Assembly (NCBI GenBank): GCA_963995505.1
Contig: OZ023194.1
Location: 12,954,428 to 13,018,427 of the forward strand
From: Hypericum androsaemum
Lineage: Eukaryota > Streptophyta > Magnoliopsida > Malpighiales > Hypericaceae
Length of the DNA: 64,000 nucleotides
Direction: 5' to 3'
Shown: piece by piece, positions 11,366 to 21,346 of the stretch
How the letters are laid out: each line of letters opens with the position of its first letter
How positions within the stretch are numbered: the stretch's first letter is position 1
The notes under the pieces: model-generated
Seen by the model: the letters and a program-made list of their open reading frames with translations, nothing else
Told to the model about the DNA's origin: nothing
Databases searched by the model: none
Program-made: the position numbers and the translations under genes

Positions 11366-11589
11366 GGCTTCGTAGATTGAGATCGGCGGATTAGTGTCCC
11401 AAAGACGAAGCCTTTACTTGGTCTTCTTAAATCCTGAAGGAGGAGAATAACAAAGTTCGTTTAGTTTCCAAGTACATAAAACCCTAATCAGGAGAAAATG
11501 AAGTCAAGTGGCGGTGTGGAGAGAGAGAGAGAGAGAGGGGCAAACCTGCGACGGCCTTTGGAGGGAAGGCGAGGTAGGGTGAAAGGAAT

Positions 11590-11690
11590 ATAAAAGGGCG
11601 CTTCCCAGTCTCCCTCATAAACCCTAGAACCAGTTTGGCCCAGAATATGGGCTTCTCTTAATGGGCCTGTTTGCCATTGGGGCCCATTTT
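11590..11690 (-). promoter_or_regulatory. RPS12 promoter with telo-box and site II elements
   Basis: Just upstream of the RPS12 leader lie a telo-box AAACCCTA (11619-11626) and several site II motifs TGGGCC/T in either orientation (11637-11642, 11648-11653, 11662-11667, 11681-11686). Telo-box plus site II is the known signature of plant ribosomal-protein and cell-cycle promoters, bound by TCP and Pur-alpha-type factors. The positions fit a TSS near 11580-11600, which is inferred. Confidence 0.8.
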
Positions 11691-11779
11691 AAATGAAGGG
11701 TTTGGCGGCTACATCCTTGGATTTTATATTCTTAGATTTTTTTGGGAAAAGTTCAATTTTAATACTTGTAGTTTTGCAG

Positions 11780-11905
11780 TTTTTGAGACATTGGATCGAT
11801 GTGATTTGCTTTGTACTTTATGTGGGTTATTCACATTGGATCAATGTAATTTGCAATGTGAGTAATTCACATTGGATCGATGTAATTTGCTTTATACTTT
11901 ATGTA
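11780..11905. repeat. Short degenerate tandem repeat
   Basis: CATTGGATCGATGTRATTTG followed by a CTTTATGT-like spacer occurs three times in about 120 bp, with one shortened unit. Non-coding; lies between the RPS12 promoter and the copia remnant. Confidence 0.6.
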
Positions 11906-12084
11906 AGAGATTTGCTGTCAAATTCGCAAGCTATCTGCTTCATAATCTTGCAGTCAAAGCCAGACAACGCAAAACACATGAAAAGTTAACCATCCTTACA
12001 TATTTAAGTTAATACGAATATCCAGATATTTATTTTCCACAATCAAAATAGTTTACCACATCTGATAACCATAACTATACAAAA

Positions 12085-14160
12085 TAGGACGCTTAAGAAA
12101 ATGATGAATGCGATGCTTATTAGTTCCGGATTACTAAGGAATTTATGGGGGGAAGCTGTGCTTTCGGCCAACTATGTGCTCAACAGGGTACCACACAAAA
12201 GGTTGGATAAAATACCTTACGAATTATGGAAAGGTCATGCGCCTAGCTATAAATTCCTAAGGGTTTGGGGATGTCTTGCTAAGGTTCCGATCCCACCTCC
12301 TAAAAGGATAAGGATAGGACCCAAGACGGTAGATTGTGTGTTTATCGGTTATACACAAGATAGTGCTGCATATCGATTCTTAGTACACAAGTCAGATAAC
12401 TCTGATGTCCACGTAAATACTATCATAGAAGCTAGGGATGCTTCATTCTTTGAGAAAATCTTTCCTCACAAAGCTCGAACTGGTGTTGACCGTCAAGTTG
12501 ACCAAAGTGGAAGCAATGTAGGGGGAGAGGAACCTCAAGATGAAGTTGAAGAGCCTAGGCGTGGGAAAAGGGCTAGAAAAGAAAAGTCCTTCGGATCAGA
12601 TTTCCTAACATATCTGTTAGAAAAGGATCCAGTAACCTACAAAAAAGCAATGTCTTCTACAGACTCTGCTCTTTGGAAGGAAGCGGTGAATAGTGAGATA
12701 GAGTCTATCTTACACAATCACACTTGGGAACTAGTAGATCTACCTCCGGGTAGTAAACCACTAGGCCATAAGTGGATCTTCAAAAAAAAGATGAAGCCTG
12801 ATGGTACAGTGGATAAGTACAAGACGAGACTTGTTGTTAAAGGCTACAAGCAAACTGAGGGTGTTGATTATTTTGACACATATGCTCCTGTCTCCAGAAA
12901 AATATCTATTAGGTTAGTCATAGCCTTGGCGGCTTTGTTTAACCTAGAGATCCATCAAATGGATGTGAAGACGGCCTTCCTTAATGGAGATTTGGAAGAG
13001 GAGATTTACATGGAGCAACCCGAAGGGTTGTGGTTCCAGGTAAAGAACATAAGGTGTGTAAACTTGTAAAATCCTGGTATGGACTAAAACAAGCACCTAA
13101 ACAATGGCACGAAAAGTTTGATAGTGTAATGCTATCTAACGGATTTCAGATAAACTAATGTGATAAATGTGTCTACGTGAAAGGAGATGATAACGACTAT
13201 GTGATAGTTTGTCTCTACGTAGATGACATGTTGATCGTGGGTAATAATGATAATATCAAAATTACCAAGAAAATATTGTCACGAAATTTCGACATGAAAG
13301 ACTTGGGACAAGCTGATGTAATACTTGGGATAAAAATCACCAAGACTTCAGAAGGTTACGCGCTTTCCTAAGGTCACTATGTCGAAAAGATACTTGACAA
13401 ATTCGATAAGGATAGCAATATAATTGCGAGAACTCCTATGGAAGTGGTGTCGAGTCTCTGCAAGAATGGAGAGAGTGTGAGACAACTAGAATATTCTAGA
13501 GTTATAGGCAGTCTAATGTACCTCATGGACTGTACTAGACCAGATATTGTAAACTCGGTTAACAGATTATCGAGATATACGAGTAATCCCAATTATGAAC
13601 ATTGAAAAGCGATAGTTAGAGTCCTTAGATATCTAAGGTACACTGCTAACTATGGATTACACTATACGAGACATCCAGCCGTTCTGGAAGGGTATTCAGA
13701 CGCGAACTGGATGTCGGACTCCAAGAATATAAAATCTACTAGCGGATACATATTTATATTTGGAGGAGCAGCTGTCTCGTGGATATCATGCAAACAAACT
13801 TGCATTGCTAGATCAACTATGGAATCAGAATTCATAGCATTGGATCTAACAGTTGAAGAGGCGGATTGGCTCTGAAGTTTCTTGGAGGACATCCCGATGT
13901 GGTCAAAACCAGTGTCTTCCATTAGCGTGCACTGTCATAGTCAATCAGCTATTGGAAGAGCACAAAATAATGTGTATAATGGAAAGTCTAGACACATACG
14001 TCGTAGACATAAATCCGTGAGAACGTTATTGAGAATGGATGTGATATCTTTAGACTATGTAAAGTCAAAAGAGAACATCGCGGATCCATTAACTAAGGGT
14101 CTAACGAGAGACCAAGTTGAGGTATCATCGAGGGGAATGGGATTAAAGCCCACAAAATGA
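12085..14160 (+). pseudogene. Copia pol remnant (integrase C-terminus, RT, RNase H)
   Basis: The region 12101-13069 is open and encodes the integrase tail (NLWGEAVLSANYVLNRVPHK, then WGCLAKVPIPPPKR) fused to the reverse transcriptase N-terminus (HKWIFKKKMKPDGTVDKYK and [19 protein letters not shown]). After that the frame breaks. The catalytic YVDDMLIVG box (about 13216) is in a separate open stretch. Further stops occur near 13156, 13371, 13603 and 13873, the last inside RNase H just after [10 protein letters not shown]. The RNase H end, YNGKSRHIRRRHKSVR to KENIADPLTKGL, closes at 14160. The order IN-RT-RH is diagnostic of the copia superfamily. Not capable of making a working polyprotein. 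Confidence 0.92.
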
Positions 14161-14759
14161 CCTAAACCCATGATGGCAACCCAACCTGGATCGTAAATCT
14201 TGATCTGCAGGTTCAAAAGGACAACCGAATTGTGAGGCTAGGGTCGAATAAAGTACTCGAGAAATTGAGTTCCTTGCCTATTCCTATGATGGAAGAGTGA
14301 TAGACCTGTCCATGTGAAGGTTAAGCTTTAAGTTTTTAATGATCCTTATACTTCGAGTATATATATAAGTGGGGTATGGCAGGATACTCCTTATAAGAGA
14401 TCACCTATATCGAATGTGAAGGGGCCGCTTCTATGAGATGAGTTAAGGGCTAAATCTCTAGAGCATTCGATGAAGTTTCCAAGGCAGTCCAGGGCCAAAA
14501 TGGACAACAACGAAAGAACCAAGTAGTGGTTTGAGAAGGAGTTGTGTGAGTACCTTTGTCTTGGTATACATAAAATGCCGAACAGTTGAAGGCATCGCGT
14601 CCACTGGTTGGCAAGTATATCCGAAGGTATTTCACTAAGGAAGGTTCAAGGCTTTCAACCACCTTTCCTGATGCAATAAATTCTCGCAAAACTCCAAGTT
14701 GCATGTAGCATTGGTAGGCTCATATCATATATAAGCCAATTTGCATTCATGTGGGAGAT

Positions 14760-16087
14760 TGTTGGAGAATTAGTTTATTAACCAAGGAAGAGATGGCCCA
14801 ATACAAGTGAGTGTATTGGGTTTTGGCCTAAATATTTAATTAGAGGAAGAATCCTAATTAAATATAATAACTAAGTAATTAGTAGGCAACTTTGAACTAA
14901 TTTAATTGAAGGTCACACCAATTGATTTTGGGTGTTTGTGAGATCAATACGAAGCTCGTTGATAGAGCTTCGTAACAATATAACACTTGCGAAAATCCAA
15001 TTCTCGGGGTGAATGAAAATTGGCTTTAAAGTGGTATGGTTGTTATTAAAATAAGCACAATTCCACATTGGTTAGCGCACCATGCTGAGACAAGTTTATA
15101 AGGGACTAGAAGTCTAGCATGGGTAAACTGGTGGAGAAAGGAGAGGCTTCTCTCGCCGTCCGTCTGGCTCGGCTCGGCTCGGCTCGGCACGTATGCACAC
15201 ATGCGCGCGCGCCCCGCCCCGTCCCGAACTGGGCCAGGCCGGGCTCGGGCTCGGGCTTGGGCTCGGGCTCGGATGCGGGTGCGGGTGCGGGTGCGGGTGC
15301 GGGTTGCGGGTGCGGGTTGCGGGTGCGGATTGCGGGTTGCGGGTGCGGGTTGCGGGTTGCGGGATTGTGGGTTTGTGGGAATTGTTCCAGGTTCCAGGGC
15401 CTTATCTTTTTAGAACTGGGCCGGACTTGTTGTAGCGATCCTAGGCCCAAAAAGTCCTCTGGGCTTCTTGGACTTCCGTTTGGACAAGCCCACGTTCTGG
15501 AACCTTCTCTTGCCAGCTGCCATTTGAATTTAAATTCGAATTTTAAATTCATGAGAGTAACAGCCTATTTATGTTGGGGGTTTTATAGGTTTTGTAACAG
15601 CCCATTTAATGGGTGGGTTAATGGCCCTATTAAATCCGGATTTGGCTGTTGGAGGTCCAAGGCTGCCTATAAAAGGAGCCCACCTCCTTCATTCCAAATC
15701 ACCCCAGCTCTTCATCTCTTCAGAGCTCTCTACTTCTCCCTCCTTATCATAGCATTTATCACTTTCATTGTGTCGGAGTTCTAAGCCTACGAAAGGTTCG
15801 AAAGGTGTGCTATAGTGCTTCCGATAGTACTCGGGATTGGGCGTTGTACCTTGGGAGCTCTATTACCAACGGAGGCTTGAAGCATATAGGTGGGTAATAA
15901 GAGTTTAAGGGCACACGGTTAAACTGTGGCCTCGTCCAGGATTCAATCCGAAATCCTAACTTGAAGACGAAGGTGTTACACACTTACCTACAAGTGTGAT
16001 CGTGAGTATTCTTTAAACTCCTCTCTTTATATGCTTACGATTTGTATTTACATACTCATGCCATAATTTACTAATATTTGTCCAACA
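14760..16087 (+). repeat. 3' LTR of the copia element (1,328 bp)
   Basis: It starts TGTTGGAGAA directly after a polypurine tract and ends TTTGTCCAACA, so the 7-bp termini TGTTGGA/TCCAACA are perfect inverted repeats. A TATA box TATAAAAG lies at 15668-15675, about 420 bp before the end, marking the probable U3/R region. A GC-rich hexamer array at 15236-15365 lies inside U3. Single open frames of 148-221 codons through the LTR reflect that array, not genes. Confidence 0.85.
15236..15365. repeat. (GGGTGC/GGGCTC)n array inside the LTR
   Basis: Hexamer units GGGCTC change to GGGTGC and then heptamer GGGTTGC across about 130 bp. All G-runs are on the plus strand, so G-quadruplex formation is possible in the U3 region; that is inference. 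Confidence 0.85.
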
Positions 16088-16829
16088 AATTTGAGGTCTA
16101 AGACGCTACCTGGTAATTTTTAAGCTGTAGCTTGTCTCGGCATAACTTCGCTTTGGTCGTTGGCTTTGATAGCTTCTCGACAACCCATCGCTCCCTCTCA
16201 TGTCACCATGCCACTCTGTTGACTGCAATTTAGTTTCATTTTTCTGTTCGGTGCTACCGTTATTTATTTTTTTATTTCTCTTTCTCTTGTTGTAATCCGT
16301 TTATTTTAATATAAGCTTAGCGTCAGTCTTTAAAAAAAATTAATCGTAAAACTAAATCACACAACTTTCGTAATGCTTTTAATGAAAAAGAAGAATAAAT
16401 AGTGCTAAAAAAAGAAGAATAAATAGGAAGACTGGCTGGCAACAACAGAAAATGAAAAAAAAAACAGAAATACTTTTCTTCTGCCAATAATTTGTTTTCT
16501 GTAGCGTAATAATTTATAGACAAGACCAGTCGGGACGGTTAAAGTTACCTGGCCACTCGCACCCGCGGACGTGTGTCGTAAGACCAGTTGCTAATCGGAC
16601 GGCTGAGATTGAACACGCGCGTCGGTAGCACGTGATATAATGGCATTAGATGTAATTTAGAGGGACATAAACGATAAAGGAGGGTTGTTCCCGAAGTAAC
16701 TGCACCCGGTACCACCACACGCCAGCTCCTTATCCAACAGCCATAAATAATTAATAATTACCTTTATTTGTTTTTACGATAAATTTTGATAGTCCAAGTT
16801 GAATAACATCTAATTTTATTTAAATTTTA
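16088..16829. other. Intergenic DNA
   Basis: No gene or repeat family was recognised between the copia LTR and the next family A element; a short GC-richer patch at about 16530-16640 has no coding signal I can defend. Confidence 0.4.
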
Positions 16830-16838
16830 GTTTGGATC

Positions 16839-17317
16839 ATTGTTTTCAAAAACGACTCGGAGTTCAACCCGGATTTTCGTCCGAACTCTGGGTCAATTGG
16901 TCCGACCAGTTGAACAGCCGGTTGGACCGGACTTTTTTTAAAAATAAAAAATATTTTTTTAAAATTATATATGTATAGTCGTATATGTAATTACACTCAC
17001 ACCTCAAAAATTAATGAAATACATGCATAAATAGAATCAAATACATATTTTGGGGAAGTTTTTTTAAATTTTAGGGTTGAAAATCAGAAAGAAAATGGCA
17101 AAATTCGGTAAGTTTAGGCTCGATTTTTCACCCTTTTGCCCAAAACCTAACGAACTGGGATTTTTCGGGTCACTTTTCCGGTCCAACCGACCGGTCTGAC
17201 CGAAAAATGTCATGTTCGCAAGGTTGGCGTTCTGACCATGTTTTTGACCCGCTAATCCTTCCGATTCACGGTCCGACCGGCCTGACATTCGGTCGAACCG
17301 CAATCTCGAAAACAATG
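16839..17317. mobile_element. Non-autonomous MULE-like element, family A copy 2
   Basis: Termini ATTGTTTTCAAAAACGACTC and CAATCTCGAAAACAATG are inverted, and match the copy at 8897-9204. The 9-bp flanks are GTTTGGATC (16830-16838) and GTTTGGACC (17318-17326), one mismatch. The interior shares the AAAATTATATATGTATAGTCGTATATG block with copy 1 and adds a longer CCGGTC-rich right arm. Non-coding. Confidence 0.72.
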
Positions 17318-17769
17318 GTTTGGACCACATTTTTCTATTATAGTACCAAGAGATCTGTTCATAATTAACAAGGGAACTCAAGCTAATCATAGCAAATTTT
17401 GTGAGCTAACTTTCTAGTTGAGATATCATTCAAGCATACAATGTATAGGCTTTCCGGGGAAGAAAATTGATGGATAGAAATACACGTACCGAATAAGCAA
17501 GCTCGTGTTTTTCTTTTGTTATTTTTCAGGAATAACACATTGATATCTTTGAATCTGACTTTTCTTATAATTAATCTTAATTTTTAAAAATCTTTTAAGG
17601 GTTTTGGTTCAATTCAAGAATTTTATTCTACCCCAAAAAGAAAACAAGATTATTGCATATCAGCCTTGTAAAATAAATCCATGTATAACTCTGAGAAAAT
17701 ATTTAGCAAACAACAAATGTTAAACAACACGATCTTTTTATAACTGTAAGATTAAGAGTCGAGTATTGT

Positions 17770-17881
17770 TATTTTTTTTGAAAAATATTCTTTTGCACCA
17801 TCACATTTGTGAGGGTTTGAACCCTGAACTTCCTTGAATTAGACAATATTTTGTGCCATTAGGCTACATGCCCTTTGACAT
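17770..17881 (-). mobile_element. tRNA-derived SINE copy (minus strand)
   Basis: Minus strand starts GTCAAAGGGCATGTAGCCTA, then ATGGCACAAAATATTGT and box B GGTTCAAACCC. The copy at 53.1 kb begins with the same 20 bases. Box A/box B spacing resembles RNA polymerase III promoters, but the block cannot fold into a full tRNA cloverleaf as read. Confidence 0.65.
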
Positions 17882-18608
17882 TGTTGAATCTTATAAAATA
17901 TGTAACTCTTCCAATAATAATATTTGTTACATTCACAAAATTTATATTCAAAATATTGTTTAAAATCAAAACCATTTATTTCTTCATTAGCTATAATTAC
18001 ATATAAACAACATGTACACATGCAAACAACAAATCATTAACCCAAACATAGCCTTTGCAAGAAGGGAAAAACATAAAATTTGAGAGTCGAATACTATGTT
18101 AAATTTTGTAAAAGACGTGACTCTAATAGTTGTTACTTTCAAAAAGTTGGCACTCGAAATAATATTTTAAAAAATCAAAATTGTTTATCACTTCATCAAC
18201 TAACGTCACTTTATAATGTATAACAAAGCATTAATCAAAACATAGCCGTTGCAAGAAGGGTAAAGCTGACATTGGTTCACAAGCAAATAGCATAGCCGAC
18301 TGACAAGTGAGCTAAAAAATAAGTTGATAAATAATGTCTTCCTTTGATCAAAAGTAAAAGAAAATCAAAAGCAAAAGCAAAAGAAAAGCTCTGAAATCAA
18401 ATCAAATACCTTCGCCATTAAAAAATACACAAAAAGAGAGAAAAAATCATTAAAAAAAGGGCAAATTACCCTCACATCCCTATACTTTGGTCAGCCTCCC
18501 CCTAGGGTCCCTGGATTTTGGAAAATGATTATCCCGTCCCTAAATTTTGATGACAATAGACTCTCGGGGCCTTGGAGCCGGAATATTCCCTTTTCTCCGG
18601 CGAACCCC

Positions 18609-20024
18609 CATTTGAAATGACCAAAATACCCCTCTCACTTAAAAAAAATCTCTTATTTTCCCACTTCATCTTCTTCCTATAACTTTTAACTAAAACTAAA
18701 ACCCAATCACAAACCCTAAACCCAATCACAAACCCTAACTTTTTTTAGTGAAAATCAAAACTAATTAGAGAAAATCAAGATTCTGTTTAACGAGCTATTA
18801 TCACGATCCTCATTCGAGAAGCCGTAGTAGTCCGAGACGACATCGTCGTTGTCTTCGTCTTCGTTGCTACCGAGCTTCCAACCATCATCACCCACCCAAA
18901 GCTCAAAACTCCACTCTTCTCCACATGTGGGCTCTTCCGCCACTGCTCCCAAACTACCCTCAGCCACACCGCCACCAACCCACCACCCTTCCCACTCTCC
19001 ACCTCTCCTCCTCCTCCGTCCCCGCCCCTGCCTCCACCTTCCAGAGCTTCACCCAGTGGCGGTTCCCCCTCGCCAACTCCCACATCCATCCACCTAACCC
19101 AACCATAACCCTTGCCCGTGATAGTGAATCGCTAGGATGGTCACCTCTCGTCGACCGCTCGTCGTCTATGTTGACCATCGCGTGTGGGCTACTGGTCGCC
19201 GTCGTTATCACCCCTCTGTCAGGATGTCGCACCTTGGTCCCTCTCCTGGAGCTCGACGTCCTCGATTTGGTCTACGTTCATTCATTCATCGTCTTGAGTG
19301 AGAGATCTTTTAACGACATTTGAAATGACCAAAATACCCCTCTCACTTAAAAAAAATCTCTTATTTTCCCACTTCATCTTCTTCCTATAACTTTTAACTA
19401 AAACTAAAACCCAATCACAAACCCTAAACCCAATCACAAACCCTAACTTTTTTTAGTGAAAATCAAAACTAATTAGAGAAAATCAAGATTCTGTTTAACG
19501 AGCTATTATCACGATCCTCATTCGAGAAGCCGTAGTAGTCCGAGACGACATCGTCGTTGTCTTCGTCTTCGTTGCTACCGAGCTTCCAACCATCATCACC
19601 CACCCAAAGCTCAAAACTCCACTCTTCTCCACATGTGGGCTCTTCCGCCACTGCTCCCAAACTACCCTCAGCCACACCGCCACCAACCCACCACCCTTCC
19701 CACTCTCCACCTCTCCTCCTCCTCCGTCCCCGCCCCTGCCTCCACCTTCCAGAGCTTCACCCAGTGGCGGTTCCCCCTCGCCAACTCCCACATCCATCCA
19801 CCTAACCCAACCATAACCCTTGCCCGTGATAGTGAATCGCTAGGATGGTCACCTCTCGTCGACCGCTCGTCGTCTATGTTGACCATCGCGTGTGGGCTAC
19901 TGGTCGCCGTCGTTATCACCCCTCTGTCAGGATGTCGCACCTTGGTCCCTCTCCTGGAGCTCGACGTCCTCGATTTGGTCTACGTTCATTCATTCATCGT
20001 CTTGAGTGAGAGATCTTTTAACGA
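18609..20024. repeat. 708-bp internal tandem duplication
   Basis: Units 18609-19316 and 19317-20024 look identical base for base wherever compared, including every open frame. The first unit begins inside the left TIR arm and the junction has only a CAT overlap. The identity contrasts with the roughly 10 percent divergence between the TIR arms, so the duplication is younger than the insertion, or is an assembly artefact. Confidence 0.9.
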
Positions 20025-20310
20025 CATGGCCTTCATTGTCTTTGGGCCGAGTCTGTTTATGGTCGCGAGGAGCTGCCTCTTGATCCCGAACTTCTCGAGC
20101 TTCAGCGCATTGGGGGACGCGATGGCGGCGCCGATCTCCGGCTTGGCGATGTTGGATGGGGCAGGGTCATGTCGAGGGTGAAGAGGGAGGAGTCCGACGG
20201 GGCGAGCAGGGTTAGGGTTTCAAGCGAGAGGGAGTCGAAGATGAGGTCCGAGGTGGCGATGGAGTTGTCGGAGATCTGGGACGGTAGCCGGTGGAGGCAA
20301 GGACTTGGTA
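20025..20310 (-). pseudogene. Captured GC-rich host fragment, possibly fasciclin-like
   Basis: On the minus strand the reading SDNSIATSDLIFDSLSLETL is followed by LTLLAPSDSSLFTLDM, which resembles the start of a fasciclin domain (TxxAPxDxAF-type motif) in fasciclin-like arabinogalactan proteins. The frame is then lost. Sequence in the 708-bp unit could be the continuation of the same gene but has multiple stops. The assignment is weak; that this is a captured coding fragment is better supported than its identity. Confidence 0.35.
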
Positions 20311-21346
20311 CAGAGAACTGGGAAAAAAAAAATATGAACTTGGTACAGAGAACATGAACTTTGATTTTGATTGATTGAAGAAATTTGATTAAGCTTTCAT
20401 TTTTATCTAAATCTTTTGTTTGGAGATTGAAGATAAATTGGGGAAGAAGGTGAAAGGAGAGATGACTTTTTTATTTTTAAGTGGGAGGGGCATTTTAGTC
20501 TTTTCAAGTGGGAGTTCGCCGGAGAATATGGAATATTCCGGTACCAGGGACCCGAGAGTCTATTATCATCAAAACTTAGGGACGGGACAATCATTTTCCA
20601 AAATTCAGGGACCCTAGGGGGAGGCTGACCAAAATACAGAGATGTGAGGGTAATTTGCCCTTAAAAAAAAGACAGTGAAAAAAGAAAACAAGAAAAAATT
20701 TGGAGGCAGACGGACAGATCAAACAAACACACGACACATTTCTCTCGCTTCCCTTCACTCCCAAGTGAAAGTGAGCTAAAGAAAAAGTAGTAATTTCCTA
20801 CTTCAGAGTTCAGACCAAACACCTACTCCCTCTCTCTCTCATGGTAGCCTGTTTCTCTCTCTTTGATTATTATATTGGGTCGCCATTTTTTTAGTAAAAG
20901 GAAGAGGAACAACAGAAAAAGATAAGAGTCTTTACATTTTCCTGGTGGTTTCTGCTTCAGCTGACAGGTTGTGTGGTTAATGCAGGAAGCTTAGGTTTAG
21001 GTTTTGGTGGGCTCTTTTTGAGTGCCTGCATTCTTCTCAGGTAGATTCACAGATCTGACCTCGAGCTTAAAGATCGAATCTTTCCCTTCAATTTTCAAAT
21101 TTGACTTCATTTCCCTTCTGGGTTTTGTTTTCTGTGTATAGTTTGATCAGATCTAGTAGGGGCGAGGTGGGTTTTAGCTCATTTTCTTTGCTTGGTGTCT
21201 TTTGGCTTTTGTGGCACTTTTACGTTCTTTGTTGTGTTTAAAGATAATGCCGATGGTTTTTTTTTTCTTTCTTCAAGTTGATGAATGATTTGGTGGTCTT
21301 TCAGGGTCTTTAGTTGCTTGCACTTGCTGCACCTGCTTCTCCAAGT

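Larger units (their letters stand above)
12070..16087 (+). mobile_element. 5'-truncated Ty1-copia retrotransposon
   Basis: The remnant begins within the integrase coding region, continues through reverse transcriptase and RNase H, a non-coding stretch and a polypurine tract (GTGGGAGAT), and ends in a 1,328-bp 3' LTR. The gag, protease, most of integrase and the 5' LTR are absent. Orientation is plus. The 5' boundary is approximate because sequence before 12085 is too degraded to assign. No target duplication can be read with one end missing. Confidence 0.9.
18459..20660. mobile_element. Mutator-like element (family B) with long TIRs
   Basis: Left end GGGCAAATTACCCTCACATC and the reverse complement of the right end agree closely over about 180 bp (roughly 18459-18640 and 20475-20660), including CAGCCTCCCCCTAGGGTCCC and CTCCGGCGAAC. 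The flanks are a 9-bp duplication TTAAAAAAA (18450-18458 and 20661-20669). Long TIRs plus a 9-bp duplication identify a Mutator-superfamily element. No transposase is encoded, so it is non-autonomous. The GC-rich interior, unlike surrounding DNA, looks like captured host sequence (Pack-MULE style). It ends about 690 bp upstream of the IQD start codon. A second member lies at 40796-43719. Confidence 0.85.

Noticed and set aside
15119..15784. 221-codon plus frame and 148-codon minus frame in the copia LTR
   Set aside because: They lie wholly inside the LTR and are kept open by the GGGTGC array.
18925..20181. Plus-strand open frames of 132 and 182 codons in the MULE
   Set aside because: Duplicate of one another through the 708-bp repeat; proline/serine-rich, no recognisable domain, and start inside captured DNA.
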